From: Calliopsis andreniformis
Taxonomy: Eukaryota; Arthropoda; Insecta; Hymenoptera; Andrenidae
Assembly: GCF_051401765.1 (NCBI RefSeq)
Contig: NC_135067.1
Coordinates: 21,385,501-21,449,500, forward strand
DNA length: 64,000 nucleotides
Reading direction: 5' to 3'
In this document: positions 24,414 to 39,400 of the stretch, piece by piece
Layout: every line of letters starts with the position of its first letter
Numbering within the stretch: position 1 is the stretch's first letter
Position numbers and translations under genes: made by a program
Notes under the pieces: model-generated
Seen by the model: the letters and a program-made list of their open reading frames with translations, nothing else
Database searches by the model: none
What the model was told of the DNA's origin: nothing

Positions 24414-27400
24414 CTGAAACAGAAAAGACACAAGTTACTCGTTAGCGATCGCCTCAAGACAATTTCAGTAAGTTTTCTTCGGGCCTGAACACTTCCTTCC
24501 TCCATTCGCCGTAATAGTTTTTATATTTTTCCAGTTAATGGGCAGCGTTCGATGGGATGCCGTTTGGAGGAGAGGCCAAATGGATTGAGGGAGAAAGCTT
24601 TTAGCATGGGATAGGATTCTGCCGAGAAAAGAAAATTTATCGACTGGCGAGAGTGATTCTCCGATAACAAATATCTTTATCGCGTTTCGCGCGTTCGATC
24701 GTCTCGAATTTTCACTCTTCTGCAATTGGATGCGGTGCGGGAGAATCATTGGCGAATGGAGAATATCGCTTCTGTTCAGAATAACAACGTTCATTATTGT
24801 TGCGAAATAGATTTAACATGTTCACTGTTACGTTGGACTTTAAATAATTGCACTCATTATTATAATTATCGATACTTGTTATTGTATAAAATATTATGTC
24901 TGCTAACGATTGCGTTAAATATATTCCCCTTGCCCAACATTTCTCGAGGAATTCCAAAAATACTTTCCCATCCTTCACTGACGAAACATCGGATGGCTTC
25001 ACTTCTAATTAACGTCAGAAAGTACGAGAAAAGAATCCTGCATTCTCCTCTAACATCACAAAGGCTAAAGTTTCATTTAAAGAAAACAAATCATTCCACT
25101 TGAGAGGATAAGTCAGGCTTGTTCGGAAGTCAGGCATCTTTGTCGGGAAATAGAAACTAGGGAAAAGAAATTTTGCAGTCGTTCGTCATTCGCGCGGAAT
25201 TCCTGGCTCTCGCCGCGGAAATCGCCTCTCGAAAAAGAGCTTCTTTTACGAGGAAAAGGGTGCGACGGATCGATAAATATCTCTGCCCTTCGCTTCCAGC
25301 AATTGTATCTATTCCAATCTTGGAGCCCGATCGAGCCAGAATTCTGATCAAATCGTGCGTGCAACAATTTTCGAGGTCTTGAGAAGACCTTGATCACTTC
25401 ATTAGTTTCTTTCACGAAAAGTGGGAGTGAAGAACAAGGAAATATAGAAGTAATACGAAACCTTTTCTAAAGTATCAAGACGATAAATTGTTACAAATAA
25501 TTTACTGTGACTATAATTTCTCCTTAGAGACCATCATTAATTGAATTAAAGTCATAAATAAAGTAAGTAATAACCAAAATCTTCTTCTTTCTGCTTCGTA
25601 ATTTATAACTACAACGAATTCCACAGATACTGCAGAACTTTCAGATATTTCGCGATCTCGAATGGCTACGAAGTCGTCTGCGCGAAATATTTTTGCGCCA
25701 GTGAACGAGAATGTGGTATTGATATAAGCAAGAAGAATATCGACGTGATATATCCTCCAGCTCAGCGAGACGTCTCCATCGCAAATGCATGGCGTAAATG
25801 TATTCCACATTGAAAAGCCAAGCATTTACGCGCAGAGTGTCTTGAGTTCGTATCGCGAGTCGCGAAATTGACGGGCGATGTTTCCGCAGAAACGCGACGG
25901 GACCACTCACGGGCCTGATAAGATACGAGACACGCCGTAAGAATTATGATATGGTACAGGTGTCGCTCCAGTAACGGAGAAACCTTGTCGTTTAAATGCA
26001 AAGTAAATTTTCCAAGAAAATGTGGTTGCGTGAGTCGACGAAGTAACTCGAGAGATGCATACCAAGGTACGCGTTGTAAACTTGGGTTCTTTTTACCTAT
26101 TTGGTCTAAGAATTTCCAGAGAACAAATTTGCTACAGCTTTCTTGGAACCCAGGATAGCAAAGATTAAGGATATATTATTATTGAAAAGTTTTAAAGTAG
26201 TCGAGACGCTGGAGAGCGAATTTATGCTCAACATCTCGAGGTATAAGAAAGATATGATTTCGCGTGTAAATAAGTGGATTGAAATTTTTGTACAGTGTAA
26301 CCTGTTAAGTGAATTGAGTCGAGCTAGTCGAAGGCTTACTTATTAATCCAGACACTATTGAAGTTCTGTCATGTTTGTAATCCAGATTTATCGTAAACTC
26401 GTTGACGAGGAGGTTGAACATTCGCCTTACCGGAGCATTACAGGAAAACGATTCCCAGTGATTTTTTCTGTGTCTCTGTTTTCGTTGCTCGTTAACCAAA
26501 ATGTCCAGTACATTCGATGGTTTAGGGCCTTATCTTGTCGCGAGACTATGAAACAAACTCATTCACGAAATCGCCTCTAATTCCGTCGTGTTTATCGAAC
26601 TGGTCGTATTTATCCCGAGATTAAGCTACAGCTATGTGCAAGAAAATTTATCTTCGAAGACGGATTTGTTCTGTCCTGAGCAGACAAGATCACGTTTAAC
26701 TTTCTTTTTGTATCCAAGACTTCTGGTACAGAGCTAAGAAATCTCCAGATTCCAGCATCCTGGGTATTATATGGGTTTAAAAATTAATCGCCAATAATTC
26801 TTATTATAGTTTGCGCGGAGACAGTATCGGCGGCTATTATTTTGCCACCGCTGGCGGAGAGATAAAACGTAAAAGATTGCGTAGGGGGGAGGAAAACAGG
26901 AGAGACGATTAAATGAAATATTAACCTCGAAGCGATTAACGATCGAACTTCGTTTATATTAACGACACGTTTGTAGATTCGATTTCCAGTTGGAAGGAAA
27001 TCTTTTCCCTCACACAGAGATTATCGAATGAAACTCGATCGCCGTAATTAATTAAACTTTAATATTTCTAGAGATTTAATAAAGCTTTCGCAATCTCTTG
27101 TCGTATTTGAGCTATTCAAAATGTTTGACCGGTGGGTGGAAAATTGACTAAGCGATTGATTATCCTGTAATTGCGAGTTAAAGATCAGAAAAGGAAGAAA
27201 ATGTCAAATCGCAACAGATGATATCATGATATTTACATCTATTTATACATGTCTACAACCAATAGAAATAACGAGACTACAGCCATTCCTTTTTCATTTT
27301 GTTAATAAAACGTCCATCACGAAAATGACAAAAAGGAAAATGTTGGTTGACAGAGTATACGCTTTTGCTTCTTATAATTTCACGTCAGGGAAGTTTCCAC

Positions 27401-30400
27401 GGGAAAAGGGAATGCTCAATAGTGGAACGCGGAACTCAGAGTAAAGAAAGAAAAAATCGATACCTATAGAAGGTTTAAGAAATTTATTACTTTCAATCCT
27501 ACGAGTGCTCGAAAAGTTATCGAGTGCCGGGTTATCGAAAAGATTCGTGCGCAATGTTTCTATCGGAATTGAACAAATTTCGTAAAAGATCTAGCTTATT
27601 TTTTTGGAAAGAAATTTTCACATTTTTCCCTAGAAACTTTTCTATTAAAGGCACTCGAATAGAGAAATAGTACATTTTTTATTGATTTATGTAGACACAA
27701 TTTAAAAAATTTTGTCTTTTACCGGTGTCAAAGCCTTCCTGGCTCCTTTTATCGCGATGAACTGTTTCGTTTTCATTGCAGCACCTTTGTGATAATGAGG
27801 ACAGGGCAATTAGTGCTCTGGTGATGGTTTCAGAATTATTTTCCTCAAATAATTGCGAGTTATTCTAGTGTAGTACAGGCCCAGTTAAATGCCAGAGTCA
27901 GCTGAATCGCTAATAAAACATCCCTTAAGAAAGGAATACTCCGTAACGAGTTGCAGAAATGATCTACTTTAGTAGGTATCATTAACGACGCGAAATGTTA
28001 GCGTAAAGCATTATCTGTCGATGAAACGCTGTCGTAAATTTATTTTCAATTTTGAAGACTGAGCTCTACGATAAAAAAGATTTGACGATACAGTACCTCA
28101 CGAGATTCAGAAATATCTCCCTATTGTTTATTCAAGGGAGACGGAAGGAGGTGCCCAGATATTCTAGGCAACTCTCCGTAGTTGAGAAAGGGCATTTTTC
28201 TTTTCCCTTTTCTGACACGTGAAAATATTCTGAAAATAAAACAGTCCTTGCGATAAAATAACAAAGATGATATCTAGCAGAAAACTGGTCATATGTTCAA
28301 AATCACAAATATTCCCGCGCGTTAGCACGCCACTAACCCTTACATGGTACTTCTACAATTTTTTTTATTCAGACCAAGATAAACGAAGCTTCCATTCACC
28401 AAGGGTTCACAAAGAAGGGAAGAAAAAGATTCCTGTCTCTGGGCAAAGAAAAACGAGCTAACGAGGATAGAGTGTCCAATGGAAGATGGAAGCTGGCTCT
28501 ATTGAGCGCAGTGGGAAATCGCAACAATGGGGAAAACGCGACTTCATATCGCGTGCAGCTGGATCTGCTGCCATAAATCAAGCATCTGATCGATGAAAAC
28601 GCGAGTCGGGGGAGCAAGTGGCTTCCTGTCGCTGATATTTATCACCTGAAAACGAATTCCCCAACCACGAGTTCCTCTGGGGCACAACGAGCCTCGATTC
28701 GTGCGGGATAATCACGTGAAAATTCCTAGACGTTATTGCTTCAACCAGGGTTAACGTCTCGATAGATCTAGTGAATTTTCTATAGTCGTTTAGACAAATA
28801 GCCGTTCGCACTTTCACTTGCCGATGCTGGCTGCGAGATTCAATATTTGAGAAATCTATGGAAGCTGCTTGCGTCAGCTACAAGATAGAATATTCAATGC
28901 TTCGCTTAAAATGCAGTTTCTCTGACTTTCGAATACTGAAAAGAAGCGTAAAAAAAAAATAGTGAGATCATCTTTAAAGAAATGATGCGCTGGTTTCTCC
29001 CTTCTTTTACTTTTTATAGTTAATTACAATGGTAAAGTTTTAATTCAACCGCTATCATAATACTTAAGGGAGTATTTCAACTCACTGAGAGTCAATTCGA
29101 GAAATTGAATACAGCTCTCGCAAAAAGTGATCTTTTATTGACTAGAATTCACGATGATAACAATCCTGCCAGCAATGCTGCTAATTGGAGCGCGAAGAGT
29201 TAGAGCAGTAACGAACAACGTTTTCAGAGCACGCTAGGATTACTCGGGATTCCATAAAAAAGGAAATTAAGACCAAAGCGATTCTTTGCTTCTCACGAAC
29301 ATTTCAACTTATTACCCTCGTGTAGCGAGAACCATACATCTGCCATTTACTGAAGCTTCGATCGGGCAGCGATAAGGCCAGAACTCAACGCCTTAACAAG
29401 GAGAATGTAGTTCTTGAAGAAACGTTGAGCAGCTTATTTAGCCAAGGCATCGTAAAACTCGTCCTACACATCCAGCATCTCCGACCGAAGCCGTTTTCAT
29501 CGTTCAGGAGCGATGGAAGGAGCTTTATCGCTTGACGAGGAAATTGCGCGTCTCGTACATGTAACTACGGCTGTATGCGTTTTCGCGTTCGCAACGGATA
29601 AGAAGGAAACTCGGAGACATCACAACGCAGGAGTTGTCTCTGCAATTTATACGTCTGTCATTCTGCAATATCCTACAACTGTGCTTACGAGCTTGCTCCT
29701 CTTGGCGAGTAATTCAGGATGCTTTAATTAGTACCACGCACAATTAAGAATTAAAGGAGATATAGCAGTAGGATTCTTAAAAATCCCGAGAGAAAAACTT
29801 GAGGAAGAATTCTGGTCCAGAGGAAAAACTCCTTTGTTTCTATTCCTTTACAAAAAGTGTGTCTAAAGAAGTGAGAATAATAGCATTGATGGTACAAAGA
29901 TATAGGTTGCCTATCGTCTCTCCGAAAACTAAATTCGCGAGCAGAACATTCGTGGACATTCCAGAGATGATCAACATAATGTCACGGGATAGCGATCCTG
30001 GGATTCGAGTTGCGAAAATTAATAACACCGGGGAGAATTCACGCGTGCCTTTTGGAATGCATTTGAATGCATTTCAGGTGGCAGGCTAGGTAGTTAAGCG
30101 GTTGAAAGCAAGGCTGGTCGAGCTCGTTCTGAATATTAATTTGACAGGGACCATTTCGGATATCCGTGCAACGCGTGCCACACCGACTTCGCGGAAAAAC
30201 CACCGACCGAGCAACGACTGGAATCCAAAAGCGGTCGTAACTCTGATTTACCGCTCCGACTGCGGAAATCAAAGTCGCGGGCGACTCCGGCTCGAAACGA
30301 GAAGGGTAATAATAAAACTACAGTCGGTAGAAGCCAGTCTCCAGCGGGATTCTATTATTCGAACGTTTCCTCGTTCAAACTTTTTCTGTATCGAGACTAT

Positions 30401-33400
30401 CACTAGAAGCGAAGACAGGAGCAAAACAAGCAATTGCATCGTATCTCTATAGTTCACGGAGCTCGCGGAGGATACGTCATTTTGTTAAGAAATCCCGAAG
30501 ACGCCCTTCGCTGCCGCTATGTCGCGTCGGAGGGAAATTCTGAAGAAAGATGAGACCCTCAATGTGGAAAACACTGAACGTTCCTACTCGTAAACTTCAT
30601 ATCCGGGTGTTCCTCTTCAACGATTTTCTGGTACAATGAAGTTGTTTGCCCGCAACAATGTTATCTTTACGTTCCTTGCGTAGACAGGGGTGAAATCCTC
30701 GTGAAAGTATCTAAACGTTCGGGGATATCGCACGCAGGATGGGAAATGCGTCTCGTCAATAAAATAGTTTTAGGACTCGGGGAGAGAAATTACCTTTCCC
30801 TCTCGTAAATCATTTTATAGGACTACATGGAGATCTGCTATTATTAATCGGGTGGAGGCATAAAGTTTCGATGGCTTACGACCTTGTAATCCTCATCGTA
30901 CGCGCGGTCTATCCGTACGCTCTGCGTTTTCTCATGATTGAATACGCCTCTGCGTGCTCTAGCATCAGCTTCAGGGTTTCCGCATAACTCATCCCAAAGG
31001 AGATCTTTCGCGCAGGCTACCGCATGCGTTCCCTTCTAGGAAATGGGATATTCCCAACCCTGAATACACTCACAGTCGTGTTTTCACTTGGCGTGATCTG
31101 TACGTCGATCAACCAACAACTCCGAATTACCTTTGCCTTTGAGGGGATCGTATTAGAAAGTTCTGTCATCTTGAATGGAGTTTTAGTACTCGGAAAACTT
31201 AGGAATTATCGATGAAAGGGTGGTGTACACGCGAAAGTTCTCAAAATTGCTGGGAACACATTGACACCACATCTTGAACTTACAGCTGAGGTTGATATTT
31301 GGAAACTTATGGGACAGACTCAATAAGGTAGCGAAAAGTCGTAAAGTGGGGAAGGAGCTCTCAAAAGGTGCGTCATTGGACGATTTTCCACGAAAGGACC
31401 CGATCGTAAAGCGTGGCGCGGTAAACTATAATTAAACGCGACCAGGGTGGTTGCGTTGCACCGTGCATATAATTTGGATTAAGGCGTTGCGTGGCGTAAA
31501 AGAGAACTGGGGAACGTGGGCAAGATGCCAACGATTTTTCATCGATTTTCCAGTTGTTTCTTGCGAGGTAGACGGAAATGCTTACACCAACTGAAACACG
31601 TTGGTTAGCGCAGCGGAGAAGAAACTGACCCAATTTTTTCGGTTCCCTAAATAAGCAAAGTGCTTGTAATTCCGTCTAATCTTGTGACCAAGAAATACGA
31701 GCTTTCTCGTAGCTCTCTACGTCCTATCACAAGATTCGACAGTTATTTCAGCAGCAGACCAAAGGCATCTGGTGCAGATTGCATCGGATTGCATGGATGG
31801 CGCAACCTACCGTCATTCTCTAATTATTCCAGCTAAGCGACGCCTACTTTGTAAATTATCGCCGCAACTGTCAGCCGCAAACGTAACTATCGATCCAACG
31901 CGAGACGCTGAACGATCAGCCAGACGCAAGACGCTCAATTCTGAACACGAATGCAAACCTTATCTGAACTCGTTCACGAAGATGCAATGAAAAAGTCAGA
32001 TCTCTTTTGGCCTCACTTCGTCTTGATCTTTTCCCAAATCGCAATTTTCGTGATATGGCCGAGGGAAACAATAATCGATAAGAGCGTCACGTTATTCTGG
32101 CGATAGGAGATCGACAAGTAGAATCGAACCCATAACAGTCTCAGTTCCTCTCGACTCGCTTGACGATCAGTCGCGCGAAGAATTTGAAATGAAACCAACT
32201 GCCACATATCGAGGTAATATAAGACGGGAACGTACATGTCGCGCGAAATTTCTTGCAAAAGTTGCAGCTGCACCCGCGGCTGGTAAACGCGTAGAAGTTT
32301 GTCGTTCAAGTTGCGCGGCGAGGCGAGAATCGCGACGAGATCTCTGGCGATAGAATCTCCCATCTCCCCGCTTACGGAGACCTGGAAAACCAACATCGTG
32401 GAAACCTTCTGACCAGGTTTAATAAATCGCGCGCAAGTTTTCTGTCAGACAGAGAGTTATTCTACTGGACTGAACTTTGGAACGTTCTCCTAAACGGATG
32501 ATTCAACACGATCCTCGAAGATTTAGAAGTAATCCTCTGAATCCAGAATAGCCTTCTACGGTCACCAGTTGATCGTTCAAAATCATTTTTAATCCCGCTA
32601 AACTTATCTCAACAAATATCCGCGAGCGTTAAATTCTCCCCTGATCGGTGTTAACTCGTTTGCATCTATTTTAAACCGATTTTCAGAGAGCCTGTTAGCG
32701 TCTCTTTAATCTACTTTACAACGTTCCATCGGAAAAATGATATTTTTTGGTCGAGCAGACATGCCAAGTGTTTACGATGAAAATAGATCACTGGAAATTT
32801 GGACGTGGAATGCTGGCAAGATTAATGTATCAGCCGCATGTAATGCAACGTTTCAAAAATTTATTACACCGTGACTTACGTATATAATACCGCGGTGTAT
32901 ACATAGCGCGTGAAATGTTTAAAAGCAACAGAGCGCAGAGGACCAAGCTTGTAAAATATGCGCCAAGCGAAGAGATGTTCGTTTGTGTACGAGCTTGCGG
33001 GAGATTCAGCCGCGTTTCCTGTCGAACGAACAGCCCTAGGAAAGAAAGGATTTGGAGCGAATTCACAGTCCTCATTTTAACCCTTTCCGCGTCGAGGCGA
33101 TTCACGCTCGACCCCTGTCACCGGATAAACATTCGAACTGAACGAGCCAGTCGGCTTTCGATTCGATTTCCCCGAGAGCGAAGCTTGTTTTTCGACTAAA
33201 TGCCGCTCAACAAGATCGGGGGATGCTGTTGAGGAATACACAATGTCTGCAATCAGTTGCAGAGAGGTACCGCCGTTGACGCGGTTGTTTATTCGAAAAT
33301 CGACTTCGATTTCCCCAGGAACGTGCTGTTTGACGAATGAACTTCAGCTCTCTACAGTGTTCACAGTAAAGTATTACTCGATCTGACAGGGGAAATGGGA

Positions 33401-36400
33401 AAACGGTGGTAAGGTTAAAGTTGGGACAATACAGTACGACAGCATAGGATTAGACTAGACCAAATTAAAAATTGTAAGCTGTAACTAGTTTCTTTGTTTG
33501 CTGTGTACTATTATAGATCAGCGGAAATTGTGCTGTATTAACGACAGATAAAAAATTCAATCGTAGCGCTTTTTGCAATATTCAATGCTACAAGATTGTC
33601 TATTCTAGAAAACTCATTGTGCAAACATCGATCAGCCTGAGAGTAGATCGTGAAAAAAGCTCGTTACCATTCCCATTAGGGGAAGGGATCGCGATCGAGG
33701 CTTTCAGACCCAATTAGGCTCGTATTCAGCAAGTTCCGATTTGGCGTCTTCCGGATGTCGGGAAACGGAATAGGGGAAAGGGTCATGATACTAGTTTGCC
33801 GTCACTCAACTTTGTCTAGCGGCGCGATGGAAGCTCCAGAGGTGCTTTCAGCGCGTCGAATTCGAGATAAGCCACGTATCCCCTTCCCTCGGGCTTTCCC
33901 TCCGTCACCCTTATTTCTGCTTCCTCCTTCCCTTTCTTCGATTCACGGTTCCCGTGTTTGCCTCCGAACATCGGCCCGCTTTTTGCTCTTTTCTCGCCGA
34001 AGAAAAGCCCGCAGAGGGAAAGGGAAGCAAAAAGCTGAACGTCAAGGGCTTCTTTGCTTCAGTTTCCGGGTACAGTTAGGAAGATGAAGATTAAAGGGGT
34101 TGGATGTGTCCGAGATAGGCTGGCACAAGCGCTGAATAATGTTGTAATTACAGGAATAATGGTAACGAAAGCTTCGCGACCATAATTTTCAGACAGTGGC
34201 AGAAAAATGTAGCTTTCCTTAAAGAAATTGGATTTAATAAAAAGCTGCATGCCATTCTCGTTTAGTAGAGCAGAACAAGTATTGATACTTTCCAGCATCG
34301 AATATATCTTGTTGCAAAATCTTAAAGTAAATTTGAATGATGGTCTTTCTTCTTCGACCAGATTTTTTACGATCGAAACTCTCCTAGTGATTTAGTGGCG
34401 CGATTTCTATGCTCCGTTCTTGCCTCTTTGACTCCCCGTTCCCGATAAGTAAAAAAGACAGACCCTTTTTGTCACGGTCTACTTGTTTTCTATACCATTC
34501 GGGGAATTGGATCGAAGGAATTGAAAATCAAAGGCGATCAAGGGAAATACGGAGTAATGCCTTATCCTACGTTTCAAAAAGAGAATTCAAAATAGCAACG
34601 CAATGCTGAATCTCGTGCAAATGTCGAAGATGTGAATGACAGAAATAAATGGCGAAAGGAAAGCGTGCTAGCAGATTCTGAATAATCAGATTCAGCGTGT
34701 GATGCAGTGAAATGCAACCCTCGTTTGACCTTAGCACAACCTTCATATATGATATCGAGGTCAAGTTAAAACTGCATCTTCTTAATTGACAGAATTATTG
34801 AAATCCCCACTGTGATCTTCTAAATGCTAAAGCTATCTTTAAAAGAATCACTACATAATTTCCTAGAACTAGTCTGCTCTTCCACCTTCGCCCTCAGCTG
34901 CCTCTTGTCTCTCTCCCCCTCGTCTGCGCTCGATCCAGAATAAGCACCGTTTTGCTACCCACAGAAACTCTCCCAAGAAGTGGTTCTGCTTTCGTCCAAG
35001 GAATAAACGTAATCGGTTCGATGGAAAATGTAATCAGGTAAACTGGTTAAAGCGATCGTGTAGCTGCGAGTGTATTCGAATTAATTCGATGAATTCAGTT
35101 CGCGTCCCATTTGGCACGAGCATCGTTGCATCGTATTCTGACATTTCCTCGTCCAAGGTACTTGCAGTTCTTGTTTTTCACTCAACCGTGTTCTGGGTGA
35201 GAGAATAATCCCGGCTCGCGCCTGTAGTTCATGGCGAGAGGCTCGATACGTATGCTACTCTTGGCTCGGATGGAATCTCTTTGAATTCCACGTCCGACCG
35301 TTTCCGATCGTTCGACGATCCGTGAATCTCCCAGGGAATTCCATCGAGATTAGCCCGATCTGTCGGGCGAGCAATAACGTGGACGAGTGTGATCGATTAT
35401 GAAATCGAGGCAGCTCGGGCATTGAAATCATCCGAGAAATATGGCAAATCTCGGAATGCAGATTCACTTTCTTTCAGTAGAGACAGAGACCTTGAGGCTA
35501 CAGGAAATCGTGATTACAAAAATATTTCGCATAATTTTCTGGATCTATAACTCTTCAATTGAGAAAAATGGAACGTTCCAGGAATCAAGAATTCAGGATA
35601 ATCATGAAAATCTGAGGCATTTAATTTTCTAGCAGAGACTGGAAGCACTCTATGTCAGCACAGAAGTTTCAACGAAGAGCAGAGGGTCCTTCGAGGACCG
35701 ATTATTCAGAATCAAAGAATTCGAGTGTGATCAGTCGTCCCTTCTCCGCGACTGACTTTCGAAATTATCTCCAGACAATGCCAGTGCGAGAACCAAGGCC
35801 CATTCATCGGATCAGCCCTCACGTCCTCCGCATTTCTGTTAATTAGTACAGCGTCCGCGCGAGTAATTAAGGGAATGCAGCCGTAGCGATAGAAAGCGTA
35901 GCGCGTTCCGCGGTACGGCATATCCAATTTCGAAGTCGACATTATCTCTGGAGCTCTTTATCCTCCGACCTGGGGTCCAGCGAAATTAAAGTAGCTTGGA
36001 TAATACAGACGTCGTGGTTCAGGCGAGAACCCAAAAGCGTGAAAATGGTGAAGATGCGGCGTGGAGAAACACCCATGTATTGGTCACTTTAGAATGCACG
36101 TAGGAACCACAAAATTGCGAGTGAATAATGCTGTGCAGGAATAAAGCATGAAATGCTGTAAGAATTAATTACTGCGTAGAAAACTTTAATTTGCACGAAA
36201 AATGTTTGAAGTCTGTCACACTCGTTAATTATGACTTGTTTTCTATGACTTCCAAATGATACAAGCTTTTTTAACAGGAATTGTCCCGAGTTTGACCACC
36301 CAGAGTTTCTGTATTTATGCGCTCCTACGAGCTTGCTTTAAAAATGAGCGCGTGCTTTTAAGGGCTCGCGTTTCCGTCAGCCATCTACTCGCGTCAAGAC

Positions 36401-39400
36401 CTCCACCGAGCGAGACTATCACAAACAGAGAGCGTTTTTTGGGGCTATATATACTTAGACTGAAGGAATTAAAGATAAACATTCTTTTCTCTCAAGCAGT
36501 ACACGCTAAACGTATTTCTAATAGAGTAAGTGTCTAGGATGATCAATGATAATAAAACCATGAGACCCTGGGCGCGTTGTAAGCTCGTAAAGTGTACTTG
36601 TCTTCGGAGGCTCCCTCGTCAGATGTGCGGTAATCACACTATATGTATACCTCACGCTTTGACTTGGTTGAAAGCTTTGAAACAGCCAGGGGGACATCGA
36701 ATGAACTTTACGGGCCAGCTTGTAGTCTCGGATTACAAACTAGCGAACTCGAAGGCTCAACCTCCGGAACCAAATTACCGTCCCATGCCCGATAATTTAA
36801 ACTATCTAGAATGCCATCGAATTTCGCCCGCGTGAACGAATTTTGCTGATCAATCGTGAACGCAGAACGAAGCACAAGATGAAAAGGGGACTCTCTTATT
36901 GGATTATTCTTCTTTGATCTGTGCGAAGTAGGATCGACAAAGGTTCGCCTCGTGATTCAATTATATGAGCAATTCAGGTCTCTACTAGAGTTAACGATGT
37001 TAAACCAAAAAATCGCGGTAAACCATTTGTATTTTTTCATTTAATAGCTGAAATGCTACGATGGAGTAGGTACTTGTTTTATTAAATATTGAAGAACACG
37101 CTTGTGAAATTGTTACAGACCGCCAATCGGAAAGTCAAAATAAATAGACACGAGGGAGAGGAAGATTCGTCAGCGAAGGAACCTCAGCGCGATCTTAAGT
37201 TGAACGATTTCAGATCGAGAAAGCGATGAGTAAACGCGTCCTCGGATGGTACGCAGCTGTTGAACTCGCGAGCAGTCCACGTGAAGCACTCGTGTTGCAT
37301 TCAACAAGCTCAAGCTCTTCTCGACGCGTTTACGAGCTCCGTCAAGCGATCGTTAGGTTTCCGCAATGTCTACCGAATTAGTGGCCTCGTTTCGTTCTAC
37401 CTTCTCAAATCCGTTCAATTTCCCATACGATACCATAAATATAAAACTACTTATATCTACCATGATCCATACATCAAATATAGAAGTAAAAATTGGAATT
37501 TCACCGTAAAGGCAAATGCATTCGAGCCTGATGCAATCAACGACAGGAAACTGGTCGGAGCGAAGCGTTCGATTGTTCCCAAACAATCTAATGCATTTCG
37601 TCGTGTTACGCAACGAGAATCAAACGCGAAATTCGTTGGCGATCGAGCGCGTCCGATAATAAATCTCTGGTGGAATTTCAACGGATGCAACGTTCAATTA
37701 CTCGGGATAACTTTGTTACGGTAACTTGCTTGTCCGATCGCGAAAACCGAGACTGCAGGGGCGCGAATGTTGGCTAAACATTCGAAGGGGTGGAGTGAAA
37801 CGTCGCTTGGGGTAATCGAGCTTCAAAGTCGAGCAGCCCTTGACAGAAGGCTTCTAAGACGCATTGTTAGAGCTGTGATGAACGTGAAGAAGAACAATCC
37901 GCGGAAGTATTGTCTCTCGGCTTAAGTAATTCAAGCCCATTGGAGCGCGCGAAGAAAAGAACTGGGAAGAATGGAGAAGTGCTTCAAACGTTTGCCTCTC
38001 AATTTTTCTCGTAATTACGAGAACTTAATTTTGTGTAGAGAAAACTGATTACTGCCTTTTGGGGCTAAATACCGTGAAATTTAGAGTGAACTTCTGCCGT
38101 GGTCTGTCTTCACTTTAGAGATAGGTATTTGCCTACCTTTCTTTAGTGGTTGGGTCAGATTTTTCAAGCAGCAAAAAGGAGCTTTTTTTTTTTAACGAGA
38201 AATGGTCTTACCATTCACACTCGTTCTCTCTTAAATCTTTCCCTACATTGATTTATAGATGTTTAGCGGTAACACCACTAACAGCACAGTTTTATTAGGA
38301 GAAACAGTTGTATGGTCGTGCTATTTCATTGGGAAACTTTTGCTATAAGTCTCAGAACCCTTTCGTGGGGAAAATTGGCTGACTGTGTCCGAGAGAAGTT
38401 TCACGGTTTGCCAAACATTTGCGCTTAGGCAATAAAGCGTGTTCGGGTAAAGCGTTATTGGGAGAATATCGTCGCCTGATTCGAGAAACGTGAGATTTTA
38501 GTGGTTTCAGGATGTACAGCATTTCGAGTGTTATCAAAATGTAACCATTAAACTCTGTTAGCAAATACTGCACTTTCATTATTTTATTCCTCGTTTAGAA
38601 AAAGTACTTCTTACAAATCTTCAAACAAGGGTTCTTCTGCCATTGATTCGCTTTGAGCTTGTCTCGGAAATCCATTAAAAATCGATTTCACTGTATCGGA
38701 TGATTTGAACTTTCCTCTCTGTAGCACTGTGGGTTTGAAGTGGCTCACGTATCGGGCACATGTCTCGTGCTTGGGATCTCGATTTTCTCTTAGATTTGCG
38801 TGAAAACTGCAATCCTTCAAAGTCTTTGGAGATACTCAATTCTTCTGCGAATTGTGAGCAGCCATCTTTCACTTAGTATTATTCTGGTATTTGAGAAATT
38901 CCAAAACTGTTGCTTCTATTTCGATTAAATACCGCTATTATGATTTCGAATAGAAGGTAAAACGTGATTTTAGAAACTGCAGCTATCGCAGTGTAATTTT
39001 CTTTAACGTCCTGCATAAAATACTGCGGATGGTATTAGGCGAGCGTATCTTCCCTCGGTTCTCGCCTACAATGTCCACTTGCTCAGGAAAACAGCTACGT
39101 GAACATGTATTACAGTTTGCGAAGTGCCCCGAGAGAAGCGATAAAGCCGAACAGAACGCTCTAATCCCCCGACTCGTCGGGGCAAAGGTGACAATCGTAA
39201 AAAGACGAGCCCTCGACGCGAGATGTCTCCGCGAGTCCACAGAGGAAAGTGTTTCCCGCGAACGATCAGCTTTTTGCGCTACAATGAGGAAGAGGACACT
39301 GAAATTGATCGATTGAACTCATTAATGGACGCTTTTTCCTCCCTCTCGAAGAGTTAGGGACGCTCAAGCGACTCAGATAAGGAATGAACGAAACAGCGAA

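Noticed and set aside
32013..32396. 127-codon minus-strand frame, considered as a receptor fragment
   Set aside because: No membrane topology or family motif is visible. The splice-like signals inside it would leave a 6-nt exon.
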